This document shows positions 21,526-34,521 of a stretch of DNA of 64,000 nucleotides, piece by piece (position 1 is the stretch's first letter; each line of letters starts with the position of its first letter). The translations under genes were made by a program, and so were the position numbers. This DNA comes from Xenoacremonium recifei (Eukaryota > Ascomycota > Sordariomycetes > Hypocreales > Nectriaceae). The stretch is taken from assembly GCA_012184525.1 (NCBI GenBank), contig WOFQ01000002.1:868001-932000 (forward strand), read 5' to 3'. A model generated the notes under the pieces. That model worked only from the letters and a program-made list of their open reading frames with translations. It was not told the DNA's origin and made no database searches.

Positions 21526-24500
21526 CTACTCCTCCATCTCCTCATCCTGGGCAGCATCAGCCTCCTTCTTCGCCTTAAACGCCGCGGCCCAATCTTGAGC
21601 CTTGGCCATCACCTTCTCCTTGCCCTTGGGATCCATCTTCTCCTCCCACGCAGCCCATCGTCGGAACCACTTCTCCGCCTGCTGGGGCTTCAGCCCCTTA
21701 ACCCGGGTTCTCCTCTCAAAGACATCTCTCACGGCGGTGGCATCGGCGTCAGAGTTAGCAATGCCGATCTCGAGATCTAGCAGCTGGCTCCAGAGATCGC
21801 CCTTCTTGGGCCAGGCCGCGAGGAGACCCTCAAACATGGTACGGCCACGCTCGGGCTCGCCGTTGGGTGACCGGAACTCGAGGCCCGCGAAGCGGCTGAC
21901 GAGGTTCTGGCTGTGCTTGCTGCCGAGTTGCTGAGTGGCGCGGGGAAGAAGAGCTCGTGCTCGACCGGGATCGTTTGAGGTGACGTGTAGGAAGTGTGCG
22001 TAGTTCAGCCAGACATTGGGAGACTTAGCGCCAAACTTCTTGACCATAGCCTCGAAGAGCTCATTGGCGGCCTGCAGTTGATTAGTTTTTGTCTGCTAGT
22101 ATTAGGAGTCGCCTGAAACATACCTTGAGCTTTTCAGACTGGATGTAAATGCTGGCCAGTCGCTCGTAGACCTCCTGCTCATCATTGTACTGGCAGGCCC
22201 GCTTGAAGACCTCGTCAACGGTAGACTTGCTGCCATATGCCACTTCCAAGTTTAGGTAGGCAACCCAAACGTTCAGCTTCTCCGTCTCCTCTCGGATGTT
22301 GATCGACTTAATCGCACGCTCCGCAATCTCCCGGGCCTTGGACAGCTCGCTGACTTGCATCTGGAAAGCCATGTACGCAATCCAGAGCTCAGACGAATCT
22401 GGCTGACCCAGCAAGAGTCGTTCGTAGTCGCTGGAGGTTTGAGGACCATTGACATCAAGCTCGGCAGTTTTGTCCACCTGGATCTCTGCCTTGCTTCGCT
22501 TCTTCTTTTTCTTGTCCTTGCCCTCATCTGGTCCTGGCCGCTCATCGGATTCAGACTCAGAGTCTCCAAAGGGATCGGCGGTCCAATCCGACTTCTTGCC
22601 CACAGCAAGGCCGCCAGATTTCGTTGTCGGCTCGTCATCCATCTCCTCGTCGCTATCGGCTTCCTCTTCATCATCCTCTTCTTCGTCCTCATCACTCTCA
22701 CCCTCGTCAGAGTCACCCTGATTATCTGTGCCCAGGATTTCGAGCTCTACACCACCCATGTCAACATCATCGTCACTCTCATCTTCATCATCAAGCGCAG
22801 CGCCGTCGTCTGAGTCCATGTCGCTGTCTTCGTCCTCGAAGTATGACGGCTTCAAGCCGAAGTTGATTCGCCTCTTCTTGGCATCGACCTGAAGGATGAT
22901 GGCCTTGACAGCATCGCCCTCCTTATACAGCTTTGTAGCATCTGAAACCGACTTCTCAGCCATTTCACTGCGATGGCAAAGGCCGCTGACGTTTGCTGAG
23001 TTGTCGATCTGGATGAAAGCGCCAAACTCTTCCACTTTTCGCACCTTTCCAGTTACTATTTGGCCCTCCTTAATGTCGTTGAAAGTGACTAGAGGTGTAA
23101 AGTCTTCATCGACAACGGACGACTTCAAGCTGAGCTCGATATGGCCAGTGGCAGAATCAACAGAAATAATCCTGCCCTTGACGAGCTGATCAACCTGGAA
23201 TTCATCTTTCCACTCTTTCAAGAACCTGTCAGAAAGGTTTGAGATCTTGACAAGTGCCGTGACAGATCCACCTAAGAGGACGAAAAGTCCCTTGTCAGAG
23301 ACGTTCTTGACAAAACCACGAACGATGTCTCCGCTCTTCAGTTGAGAGACCTCGCTGATTTCTTTGTCCACAACGGGCAGAGTAGAACTCATGATTCGAG
23401 ATGGACGCGTCGATAGTCGTAGTCTCTTGTTACTTGAGTCCAACTCAACAATCGACACACGGACAATGTCATTCTTCTTGTATTTGAGAGTGTTGACATC
23501 GTCATAGTTGTCGGCGAGATCGGGAAGATGAACAGGACCGGATACCAACTCACTAAGTTTCACCAGGACCTGTCGCTCGTTTACTTTGGTGACTCGTCCG
23601 GGAAGAACCATATTCTGCTTCAACCCGCTCCAGTTGATAGCCTCAGAAAGACCAGAAGAGCGAGCTGACAGATCCAACCTGTTGGTCTGAGGGTCGACAG
23701 CAGTCACCCTCACCTTCAGCGCTGAGCCGACGGGAAAGTTGGCTTCAAGATCGTTGAGTTGTGATAGATCATCGGACGCCTCCATAGCAGAAATACGTCC
23801 ACGCACTGATGGAGAAAGGTTCACCCAGAGGAATGAGGAGCTGACGTTGTTGACGAAAGCAACATGAGTGTCCCCGACCTGGATCTTATCCATCGAGAGG
23901 GGCTCAAGTCTTTCGGTCTTGAAGTCACTGGGCTTGGCCGTCAACTCAAGCACGGAATGGGCTGAGCGGTGAGAGAAAGGGAGGAATCGGTGGTCCTTGG
24001 CATCGTGGACACCCATGATCCGCGCTCTAAGGAGTTGTTTCTTGTGGAACTTTCCCAGAGGATTTTTGGGGTCAGAGATTTCTTCCCAATTATCGAAGAT
24101 CTGAGAAACATCAATCCGTCCTTGTACTTGAGTGTCAAGAATCTGGACATTAAGCTGTGTCTCCTTGATAGACGTGATCTTCGCCTTTGTGAGTACCCCG
24201 AAGGCAAGATTGTCGTCAGGGGCTGGACCGCTCTCTTTGCTCTTCTTGCTCGAGTGTTCGTCGGCATCAGCTGGCGCAACCATAATTCGTCGAAGATCGT
24301 TGATGACAGAAACAATCTTGACCTCAATTGACTGAGCCTTGTGCATTCCGAAGTCGGGTTGTGATTGCAAGTCGGTAGAGAGACGGGACTTCGGCAACAG
24401 TGCATTAAGGCCACCAGCGAATTGAACGAAAACAGCTGTAGCAGTGATGTTTCGGACAAAACCCGCCACAATTTGGCCTTCCTTGGCATCTTCAAACTTC

Positions 24501-26969
24501 GTAAGGAGCTTTTTGCTCTTCGCGGCGCTGACAAGGCTCGGCTTTTGGGATAGGATGATGGCTCGTCGGTTCTCGTTCTTGTCAATGACAACCAGGTCGG
24601 ACAACGTCTGGCCTACGGAAACTCGCTTCCAGGCAAATTGGTTCTTGGAAATGGATTTGTCGGTGAGATGTCCAACAGGGAGGATGGCTTTTAGTTGGCT
24701 ATCTGCCAATTCGACGAAAATCTGATCCTCGGTCTTCTGGGAGACCTTGGCAGACACAAAATCGCCCAACTGGAGGCTCTTCAAAGCATTCTGCTTTTCT
24801 AAACCGAAAGCTGAGGGGTCTTTGCAAGAAACGATCAAGCGGCGCGTCTCCGGATCAACGTCGAGGACATGGACGCTGACGACTTGCCCGACCCGGAAAT
24901 GCTCGTTGGGATCTCGAATGTAGGCCTCGCTCATCTCAGAGATCGGAAGAAAGCCCTTCAGAGATCCGAAGAAGTGGATGAAAGCACCTGAAGATTGGAT
25001 TTTGACGATGGTGCCGGGAACCTGGACGCCAACGCTGACCTCCTCATAGGACTTCAGGACAGGGGCTTCCGAGTTGACCAAAGTTTTCTTTAGCGTCAGT
25101 CGCATTTGCTTCTTGCTCAAGTCTGTCGAAAGCACCCGCGCCTTGACCTTCATTCCTTCTCGGAACTTCTTTTCGGGATGTTGAAGACGAACGTCTGAAA
25201 GATGCTGCTCAGGAACGAGGCCGCTGATCCCTTCAGCAACCTTGACAATAAGGCCTCCAACGCCACTTTCGTTAACGACAATCTTCTCAACGTCGCAAGT
25301 GACAACAGCGCCAATTGGAACATCCTCGAGCCGCAGATATTGTTGATCCAGAACCGTCTTCTGGAATGACAGCTGGAACAGGCCATCTACCTCGTTGTAT
25401 CCAACAACTCTTCCCTGATGGACAGATCCAACCTGATATGGGCCACTTGTCTCGTAAAGGGCGTCGACTTTGCCATCCTTTACACGAGAGATGTGGACGA
25501 AGCCACTCAGACCGGGAATACCGAGGTCCACAAACAAACCAATCTCCTGCTCAACATGGCGAACGGTACACTTCTCAACCAAAGCTGAGATCGGCAGCAC
25601 ATCGGTTGGCAGTTTCTTGGCATCTGTACCCTTTTCGGGGTGCTTCTGTCCCAGAGAAGTGACATGTGGAAGCAAGGAGATACCGAGTTTCGGCTCCTTG
25701 GCGGTAGGGAAGTTGCAGATTATCCTAGCTTTGACCCTCTGGCCGACTTTGTATGCGGATTCGAGGCTGATTCCTGCTGGGCCAACACCAGAATGGATAA
25801 GGTCGGCAGTAACATCAAGATGACCGATGACTTTGCCGGCCAGTCCGCGTCGGTCAGTATTCGAAACCAGAACATCAACCGTGGTACCGGGAAGGAAAGT
25901 GTTGATAGTCGTGGCATCAGTGGGCACAAGCTTAACGTTTCCAAGCTTCTTCTTAGACAAGGAGAGCTGAACAATCTTGCCGCCCGCACCCTTGCTGTCG
26001 ACTTGGCACAGGAAAACAGCACCAGGCTGCAGTCTCTCCTCGGTGATCGAGCGGTCGACCTCGCTTCGGGACAAAAAGGCGCCAACTGTTGAGACTCCAA
26101 GATCCATAACGAAACCACGGTCTTCCACACTAACAACTGAAGCCATGACTGTGCTGTTGGGGACGATGTCATCCTTCTCCAAGCCCGTGTTGGTTTCCGA
26201 AGGCCTTAGAGAAAGCTCGATACGTCGCTTCCCCTTTCCTGTGCCGGACTCGTCCATGGTAGACACCACGTAGGCTCTCACGTACTGTCCAACAGCGAAA
26301 ATAGACTTGAGGTCGACATCGCTCTCGTCCTCGGAGTTGTCTTCCTCCTCGTTCTCGGCAGCATCGCTCTGGAGTCGCTCGGTGAGTTGGTCCGAGACCG
26401 CTACGATTGCGACATGACCGGTAAGATTGTTCGGGAGTGCGACTTCGATATCGAGGCTGTTAATCTTCGAAATCTGACCGAGGACGAGAGACCCTTTAAC
26501 TAGTTTCTGTCACACTGTCAGGTCATGATCCTAAGTCCAGACGAAATGTGAAACTAACCTTGAAGCTAAGACTCTCAACCTTAATAGTCTCTTCTTCCTC
26601 AGCGGTCTTCTTGTCGCCCTTCTTGTCGCTCTTCAAGGCGGTTTTCCGCTTCTTCTTCTTGAGCGCCTTGCCGCCTGTGTTGAACTCCTCCTCTTTCAAG
26701 GCGTCTGCCTTCGCTTCAAGCTGGATCTGCTTTTGTTCCAAAGGCGTCAAGACGCTGCCGCCGCCACGAGGGAACAATGGCTCTTCCTCCTTCAAGAGCG
26801 ACACCTTGGGAGCCTTCGCGGGCTCGCTCTCGGTTCTGGGCTTCTTGTTCGCAGGCTTCGCATCTTTGCTGGGAGCATCTTTTTTTGAAGGTCGTCCCTC
26901 TTTCGTGTTCTTTGCTGATTTTGGGGGAGGATTGCCTCCGGGGGCATCCTTGCGCTTGAGGGTGCTCAT
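21526..26969 (-). CDS. RRP5: rRNA biogenesis protein RRP5
   Basis: Nucleolar pre-ribosomal factor needed for both 18S and 5.8S rRNA maturation. Exons (minus strand): 26559-26969, 22124-26506 and 21526-22071, giving 1,779 residues against about 1,730 in yeast. A Lys-rich N-terminus (residues 1-135) is followed by about a dozen S1 RNA-binding repeats, each ending in patterns such as KRRIELSLRPS, KKQMRLTLKK, NKRLRLSTRPS, GHIELSLKSS and KRRINFGLKPS. A strongly acidic stretch at about residues 1,360-1,435 separates them from C-terminal HAT/TPR repeats (YERLLLGQPDSSELWIAYM, VWVAYLNLEVAYG, WLNYAHFLH, KWFRRWAAWEEKM). The start at 26969 is the only ATG before the Lys-rich segment. Confidence 0.96.
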
Positions 26970-27547
26970 TGCAAATCTGCGGTCGCAACAAGAGCTGCTT
27001 CCTTTGCAAATGCGATTGGAGACGCCAAAGATTCAAAGTCTCGAATTTTTTTCTAGAGCGGGACGTTCGATAAGCGGATAGCGATAAGATACGGTGTGAT
27101 ATACATGAACTAAACCCAAAGTGGGCTTATCGGAGAATCAGCACCACCAAACGTAACATCGCACGCAGTTTTGGGTTTGTGATAGAACTTCAAGTGATTT
27201 GAACTTTAGAAAAATTAATCTGAACTTCGCTCAGACACAGATACGTCCTTAAATGGCGACGTTGAGCTCCATTGCTCAAAATTCATATCAACAAGACCGT
27301 GTTATGGACAGCAGTTATTCCGCATTCCGAGTCTAGGTGGAGCGCAAGTTCCATGATCGATCGGTACGTCCCTCAGGTACCCTGTGGAGGGGCTCCAGCG
27401 GCTGTTAAGTGCACCTTTTAGTGGCTGGAGGCATCAACCGCCAGCTCCAGGCACGCCCTGCTGAACTCTCACCCTCAACATGACAAGCTACGTGGCAATC
27501 TCGTGAGGTTCGGATGCCCATGATTCTTCACCGCATCTCTACCGCTT
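26970..27547. promoter_or_regulatory. Divergent promoter of RRP5 and the YML020W-type gene
   Basis: A 578-bp gap between outward-facing genes. AT-rich in the centre with several TTTTG/AAAATT runs; no gene seen. Confidence 0.5.
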
Positions 27548-30204
27548 ATGATGCTTCCCCGAAAAAGGCCTCGTCCTAACCCGGCGGAAGCAGCGACAAG
27601 GGCTTCAGCTACAGCAGCCGTTGCTCCAGGCCCTACTACGTCACAGTCACAGGCGCCTCCCTCGGATCAGATGTCATCACAACGACCAGCCAACGGCAAA
27701 CCCGCGGCATTGGCTGCGAAAGACAGGCAACAAGAAGTAAGCTCGCGCCTTCAGATGCAGCATATTTGATCACCTAACGCGTCGGCAGTTGAAGAAGGCG
27801 AAGAGCTGGTATGGGTCCTGGCCGAGGCAACCTAAGGCATCGGCCTCGTTATCGGTAGCCAAAGAGAACATCCTGGGCGGGACGGTCAAGTCCAACAAGG
27901 CCCCAGACCTGAGCCGATTCGAGACGCGGAAGGGCAGCGACGCCGCCAGCGTCTACAGCACAGCCGAAACGCTCTCTGGGCCGTCGAGATCGAATGAGAA
28001 CAAGACGAAGATCGAGCCCACGATGCCCAAGACCGAGCCGAGCAACGCGAAACCGCCACTTACCGAGCAGGATGATAAACCTGCAGCGAACAAAACCTCC
28101 GCCTCAACCGAGCAGCCTGCAACACCCAAACAAACCGTCGATAATAAATCTCAGACGCCCGCAACAACGGTGACTACCCCGCCACGGCCGACGACTTCAG
28201 CAGGATGGTTGGGGTGGTGGTCCAGGACGCCGCTCCCAGAGACGCAAGTCGCCCCAGACTCAGATCTGTCCAAACCAACAGACGACGCTATTATGAAGGA
28301 GAGCGATGTGGCTCGTCCAGTCACTCCTCCCGGCCAAGTCGCCTCTGAAGGGGCTGTCGGTCAACCGCCGCAGAGCGCACCTCCAGCATCGACTTCATGG
28401 TTCGGGTTTTGGTATGCGTCAGACCAAACACCAACAAAGCCTGAGATCAAGCCAGAGACAGCTCAGGAACAAGTACCAAGCAACGTCACAGAGGACAGCG
28501 ATGTGACCATGACAGATGCACCACCCATGCCGCCTCCCCCGCGCAAGCATGAGCCAGCCCCTAAAGCGGGATCGACTTGGGCTTTCTGGTCAAAGGACTC
28601 GCCAAAGACAAAGGGCGCGGCACCCGAACCAGAATCTGGAGAGATTGCAGTTATAGGCGAGGGATCGGAAGCTCATCCCAAGCCCATGGAAGAGTCCGAC
28701 ATGAGTCCCACCAAGTCTAAGCCGCCTGCTAAGACTAAGGACACCCAGACAGGAGGCAAATCAACGTGGAGGAGGAACAAGAGGGTGCGTCCACCTTCGA
28801 TGGACATTGACTCTCAATCACGATCCGCATCTGGTGCATCGACCCCGACCAACGCACAAGAGAGCACCCAGCCCATCGAGCCCCCAACTAAGGTCATTGA
28901 CTCTTCCAGCAAGTCTATTTCGGAAGCAGAGTCGGCGACCAAATCCACCCCAAATCTTCTTCTCCCATCCTTCTCCAGCACATATCAAATGAAGGAAAAC
29001 CCTTCTATTCTCAAGCAGGTGGCCCAATTCCTCCTGCGCACTGAGCAATCTCCTCCAAACCACGTCTTCCGCCTGAAGGAACCCCCAAAAATCCACAAAG
29101 CCATCGCAATTGGTGTTCATGGCTTTTTCCCTGCCACATATCTTCGCCCCATGATCGGTCAACCAACGGGCACCTCACTTCGCTTCGCCAGCCTGGGTGC
29201 CGAAGCCATCAGAAGATGGGCAGATGCCCACGGCTGCGGCGATTGTGAAATCGAGAAAGTTGCTCTTGAGGGAGAGGGCAAAATCAACGACCGAGTGGAA
29301 AATCTATGGAAACTCATGCTGAACTGGATTGACCACATCCGAAGCGCAGATCTCATCATCATCGCCTGCCATTCTCAGGGGGTCCCTGTTAGTGTCATGC
29401 TTCTTGAGAAGCTCATAGACTTGGGCATTATAACGAATGCCAAGATCGGGGTTTGTGCCATGGCTGGTGTTGCGTTAGGCCCCTTTCCCGAATACAAGTC
29501 AGGACTGCTCATGGGGTCAGCCGCTGAGCTATGGGAATTTGGCAATCCCGAGAGCAACGTTAGCAAGCGGTTCGAGAATGCCCTACAGCGCGTCGTAGAC
29601 TATGGGACGCGAATCACTTTTATCGGCAGCATCGATGACCAACTCGTCCCGATGGAGGTAAGCTGGGAGAACCTCCCTCTTTAGTATCACTACGCTAACG
29701 TTCTCCCTCTAGTCTGCTGTATACTCACCAGCAAATCACCCCTATATATACCGGGCCGTATTCATCGACGGCCGCGTTCACGCCCCGGACTTCATAGCCC
29801 ATCTCGTTGGTTTCGCTCTCAAGCTCCGCAACCTAGGAGTTTCAGACCATGGGCTCATCCGAGAGCTTTCCATCCCCCTTGCAGGAAGTCTGTACTCGGG
29901 CGAGGGCCACTCGCGTCTCTACTTCGACTCCGCGGTCTATGACCTTGCCGTCTCGCACGCCTTGGAAACCACCAATGTCGGTCCCAATACGTCCTGTGAC
30001 ATCTCCAAGCGCGAGGCACTTGGGACGCCGAATCCATATGTCCTCCCTTGGATCATGCGCGGCCTGCTCGAGGAGGACTTCGTCAAAACAGAGCTCAATC
30101 GTGAGACCGAGGAGCTGCTCCGCCAGTTCGACGACTGGAAGCCCGCAAACAAAGCTCTGAAGGACGTGAAATACCGCCTTGAGGCAGTGCGGTCGAAGCT
30201 CTAG
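27548..30204 (+). CDS. Alpha/beta hydrolase-like protein, YML020W type
   Basis: Protein of 849 residues. Exons 27548-27736, 27789-29657 and 29713-30204. The N-terminal about 490 residues are disordered and rich in Pro, Ser, Thr and Lys, with three short tryptophan motifs (SWYGSW, WLGWWSRT, SWFGFWYA). The C-terminal part has a lipase-like fold: AIGVHGFFP, then LIIIACHSQGVPV near residue 590, where the serine of the nucleophile elbow is flanked by His and Gln-Gly, then FIGSIDDQLVPME with a candidate acid and YRAVFIDGRVHAPDFIAHL. This matches the uncharacterised yeast YML020W family as I recall it. The first glycine of GxSxG is replaced by cysteine (CHSQG). Substrate unknown; the fold suggests an acyl hydrolase. 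Confidence 0.75.
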
Positions 30205-30678
30205 GACCCATCAATCTCAACATCATTCAACAGGATACCAGACCAATTCTCACTACACGTAAGATCGGATAACGCAGTCACGACTGGAAGAAGGCGTATA
30301 TGGCATTGGAAACCAAGAAAGAATATTGCACCTCGGGAAATTTAGGAGTTCCGGACAGTCTTTCAACGAGACAGATCATTAGGGTCTGGATAGTTTTTGT
30401 TTTTGTGTTGTACAGTACATATCTAGATAGAAAGGGCAGATCAAATAGGAGAAAGTGTACACACACTGCCGCTACGCCTCTATCAGTGTTGCATGTCGCG
30501 CCCATCCTCCGTATGTCCCGCCCGTAGTGTATGGAAAGTTGGTACATGCCCGGCTTCGAAACAACTCTATAGTACATCCATCCGTCGGCATCTCACGGCT
30601 TTTTTATATGGTCCGGCATTAGAGACGTCATTGGCCTTCTCCCCTTACCAAGCCCCTCTCGCTGAGTTTTCGTTCCGT
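30205..30678. other. Gene-free region between convergent genes
   Basis: About 470 bp of 3' flanks, AT-rich near 30,290-30,430. No gene seen. Confidence 0.55.
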
Positions 30679-32467
30679 CTAGGAGCGTCCGCTCAGCTTC
30701 CAGCTATCGATGCGATCCTGGATCTGGTCCCAGCTCATGGTGTGGTTGCTCACGCCGTACGCCTGAGCCTCCTGCAACACCACCGTGGGCGCACCGCTGC
30801 CGCCGCCGGGGTTCTTCACACCGCCACCGACAACCATGCGAGCCACACGGCGCAGATCGTCGACAGTCAGCTCCTCAATGCGGCGGCACATCTCGCGTAC
30901 GGGAACCTTTCGGCCGTGGACCTGGACGCTGCGACCCAGGTCCTCAAGCTCGACCATACGCGACTCGAGGTTCATGAGCAGCGACGAGCGCAGCTGGTTC
31001 TTGGCGCGCGCAACCTCGGGCTCCTGCAGGCGGCTGAAGCCGGTGGTGATGGTGAGGCTGCGCAGCTCCTGGCACATGACGTCGATCATGGCGGAGGTGC
31101 GGCCCGGTAGGCACGAGGCCGAGATGCCGAAGAGGCCCGAGTCAGTGTAGGAGTGGTTGAAGGCGATGCACGACTCGACCCAACCGTACTGGTTGAGCAC
31201 ATTGGTGTAGAGGCGCGAGTACATACCCTTGCCGGGCCCGCCGGCGGAGAAGGAGCCGCCGCCGCCGAGGAGAGTCTGGAGTGTGGCGAGGGCGTAGATG
31301 TCGTCGGATGCAACAGGGAGGCCCTCAAAGGCGAGGTGGATGTGCGTAAAGACGGGCTGGGCACCGAGAGATGGAGGCTGGGGAGGCAATGAAAGGAAGC
31401 CGCCGGTGTAGTGTGAGGGGCGCTGGATATCGAGTTGTGAGGGGGGAGTGTTGAGCACGGCGGCGTTGTGAGGAGCCGACGTTGAGATGTTCTTGAAGAA
31501 GGGAATCTTGGAGAGGAGATTGGGAGATTGGGGAGAGGAGGATACTGAGGAGAGAGGTGAGGCGCTGGATTCGCTGTCGGAGAGCTCACTGTCGCTGGTT
31601 TCGGAGCCGGTCCGGGACGACACCGATTGTGACCCCGACTTCATGTCTCCGAAGAAAGTCTCGGCCAGCTTGACGGCCTGGCTGTGCTCGATGCCAGCAA
31701 AAGCAACGACCATGCGCTCTGGCCGGTAGAACAGATCTCGGTACATGAGCACAGTATTCCGGTCGATGGCCCCCAACCGCTCCTCGGGGCAGAGCAGCGG
31801 GTTGCCAAGAGTGTTATCCTTGAACGCCGCCGTGTGCACCAACTCCGGCAGGATCAGCTCGGGCTTGCTCCAGATTTCCCGGATCTCGTATCGCGCTGTC
31901 TCGATCTGCTCGACAACTTCTTCGTCGGTGATGCGTGGATCGCGGATCGTCTCGGCGAGCAGCTCGACGGTGGTCGGCACGGCGTTGTTGAAGGTGGCGG
32001 CTTGGTACATCATGGATTCTCGGGACGATGCGCACTGGATATTGCCGCCCAGGGCCTCGACCTGTTCGAGCATCTCGTCGGCGGTCCGACTAGAGGTCGA
32101 CTTGAAGGCCAAGCGGTCCATGATGTGGGAGACACCGCGGAGGGATTCGTTCTCGAAGCGGGAGCCGCCTTCTATGTATACGCCGACGCCGGAAAAGGAC
32201 CCAGGAAGGGCTTCGGAGGCCACGCGAAGGCCATTAGGGAGGGTTGTGATGTGGTCGAGCTCAGTCGGTTCCTTGTCTCCATCGTCAGCAGCATGTTCAC
32301 GCTGAAAAGCGCCATCACGGATGTCTCCCACTCACCTTGGGTATCGCATCGACTTGCACCGTAGCCATGGATCTCTTCGGCAGGGCAAGCTTTGAACCCT
32401 GGCTCAGCAGACGGGAACATGATTGCCTCGCCGTCGGGGCTAATCGCGAGCTGAATTGTCGCAACAT
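30679..32467 (-). CDS. MAS2: Mitochondrial processing peptidase alpha subunit
   Basis: Substrate-binding subunit of the matrix protease that removes presequences from imported proteins. Exons (minus strand): 32336-32467 and 30679-32271, giving 574 residues. The first exon is a mitochondrial presequence rich in Arg/Ser (MLRQFSSRLAPTARQS) and has the true ATG at 32467; the second exon opens in TELDHITTLPNGLRVASE. The glycine-rich loop typical of alpha subunits, LLGGGGSFSAGGPGKGM, is intact, and the HxxEH zinc motif is absent, as expected for alpha (HIMDRL stands there). A Ser/Thr/Asp-rich insertion of about 60 residues (about 255-314) sits between the two M16 lobes. Confidence 0.95.
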
Positions 32468-33111
32468 GGTGATGTTTGTGGCCCTGCTGGAACGCGCTGG
32501 GAATTAGAAGATGACGTCCAGCAGCGGAGGATGAGTTTGCGACTGGGCGTTAGAAATTTGGCTCCGGCCGGAGGACTCATATCGGGTCGGCGATAGGCCG
32601 GATCATCTCGGTGCCGGAGACCCCGGGCGTGGAGATTTAGTGACCTCGCGGGAATAGCGTGGAGACGTAAATGGATTGTATGATTCCGTACTACGGGTCT
32701 ATTTCTCCAGAATTCCATGTAAAGATGCTGCTATTTGGAATACTTTTGTTGCCAATTCCTTGTCCATCTTTTCTGGGGACCTAAAAGATGGTATGTGTTA
32801 CTAAGCCTTAAATCACATTTGAGAAGGCAGGCGCCCCTGCATCAGGCGAAAGCTGGGTCTGTTAGTGAAGAAATATAGGCAGTATCGTCTCAGAATTAGC
32901 TACAGGTTCACAGGCTTTTTAAGAAGTTGACTCATGAGCGAGATATCGAATACGAAGAAAAATAACCCTGGTACATAACCCAAAAGAGATTCCAGAATTT
33001 ACAGAACTACATAGATATCCTCCTACTGCTCGCTAAATTCTCCCCAACCAGTGAGATTCTCAATTTCACAACTAAACCCTTGACATAGAATTGCAATGAT
33101 CCACAGAAACA
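32468..33111. other. Gene-free region at the border of the accessory block
   Basis: About 640 bp between the MPP-alpha start and the methyltransferase stop. GC-rich near MPP-alpha and AT-rich from about 32,650. No gene seen. Confidence 0.55.
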
Positions 33112-34521
33112 TTAAGAATCACCCGCAGACTTCGGCTTTTGCCCATATACAACCTTCACTCGATACCAACCGTGGTGCTTCTTGGAGCGAATTTCTCGGC
33201 GTAGCTTTGCGCAGTATACCGAGACTTGCTCATTCGTCCAACCTAGCTTACCTGCCATAAACTGGACATAGCCTTCGTAGTCCTGCTCTAAAGCAGCTTG
33301 CACAAACTGACCGATTTCCCGTTCATGTTCATCCCGAGGCCACCCACCAATAGCAACCTATCAAGAAATTAGCCAAATCTTTCTTGGAAGATCACGGTAT
33401 CCCCACCTTCTTCTCTTCCACTTCAATGTTCACGAAACCGGCCTCTTCCATGTATTTCCGTTGTACTTCATCGTCCACAATAGTGAAGGACCTTCCCATC
33501 TGTTTAGCGCCTTCGATGAAAATCTCCCCCCACTGATGCATCGCACTCCCCGGCTTGACAGTGCCATCGTCGCTCTCCATGTTGGGCGAAGCCTCGATGG
33601 ACTCAACCCAACCACCAGGCTTGCTCACACGGTATGCTTCTTTGAAGAAGGCAGACCAGTCTGAAATACTCCCATACAGGTAGCGAACGTGAACATAATC
33701 GAACATGCTGTCTTCAAAGGCCCAACCCTGAGTGCAGTCGTCGATTTCGCTACGTCACCATTAGTAAAATATCACAACCCCAGAACGCAAGCTTACAATT
33801 TGAGATTTGGAGGCACCCAACTGGGCTGGATCGGAGATATATCTGTCCCAATTACCTCACACTGAGGAAACCGGTCGGCAAAATCACTACGTACACGTAA
33901 GTATCTCTTAATGCTTCTACGTTTTGATATACATACATAGCCCAGATACCTAGAAAATACATCCATGAGTCCTCGCGTCAATTCCTAAGATTATATAGGC
34001 CTACCTGTACCAGTGCCGATATCAAGTGCTCCCTACAAGCACCAGTCAGCCTACCAATATGAATATCATCGAACCAGGCTCAGAACCTGTATGTTTTCTT
34101 CTAGGGGAGAAAGATAAATCTTGTCATCGAAAGCTAATGTGAGGAAGTGGTGACTAAATATCGGCTTAACATCTGCCCTAGAAATGTTCAAATGTGCGAG
34201 GCGGACATACACGATATCCATCGACTCATTCTGTTGTTCGTCATTTGAAGCCCTATCAGACGTTAGGATTGTGTATAGGTTGAGTTCTAATGGTTATTGA
34301 CCAATATTCAGCGTTTCCCGTCTCTGCATGGTAGGTTCTACCGTTAATAGATCGATATCGGAGGATGCTTGAAGTGAGAGACCCCGTTGAACTATTGAAA
34401 TCGGTTCCCAGGGCTGAATCATCGCTACTCTCATCATGATCCTAGCAAAGTTAATGATCCGACGTTTTTCAACGCCTACGTAGCGTATACGCACTGGCTC
34501 GCGAGTTTCTTCGACAGCCAT
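33112..34521 (-). CDS. LaeA/UMTA-like SAM-dependent methyltransferase
   Basis: Class I methyltransferase of 331 residues. Nine exons (minus strand): 34495-34521, 34302-34441, 34211-34252, 34087-34153, 34005-34032, 33937-33949, 33797-33886, 33407-33749 and 33112-33357; every junction keeps frame. Assembly gives DDSALGTDFNSS, INGRTYHAETGNAEYW, NDEQQNESMDIVHHF, LDIGTGTGIWAIDFADRFP (SAM motif I, about residues 95-110), VIGTDISPIQPSWVPPN, FDYVHVRYLYGSISDW and SKPGGWVESIE, the order seen in LaeA-like proteins. Such enzymes often lie in secondary-metabolite loci; the acceptor is usually unknown. Two donors (GTCAAT, GTTCTG) are weak. It is divergent from a Baeyer-Villiger-type monooxygenase. Confidence 0.82.

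Noticed and set aside
30493..32364. Plus-strand frames (205 and 226 codons) opposite MPP-alpha
   Set aside because: Shadows of the conserved MPP-alpha frame.
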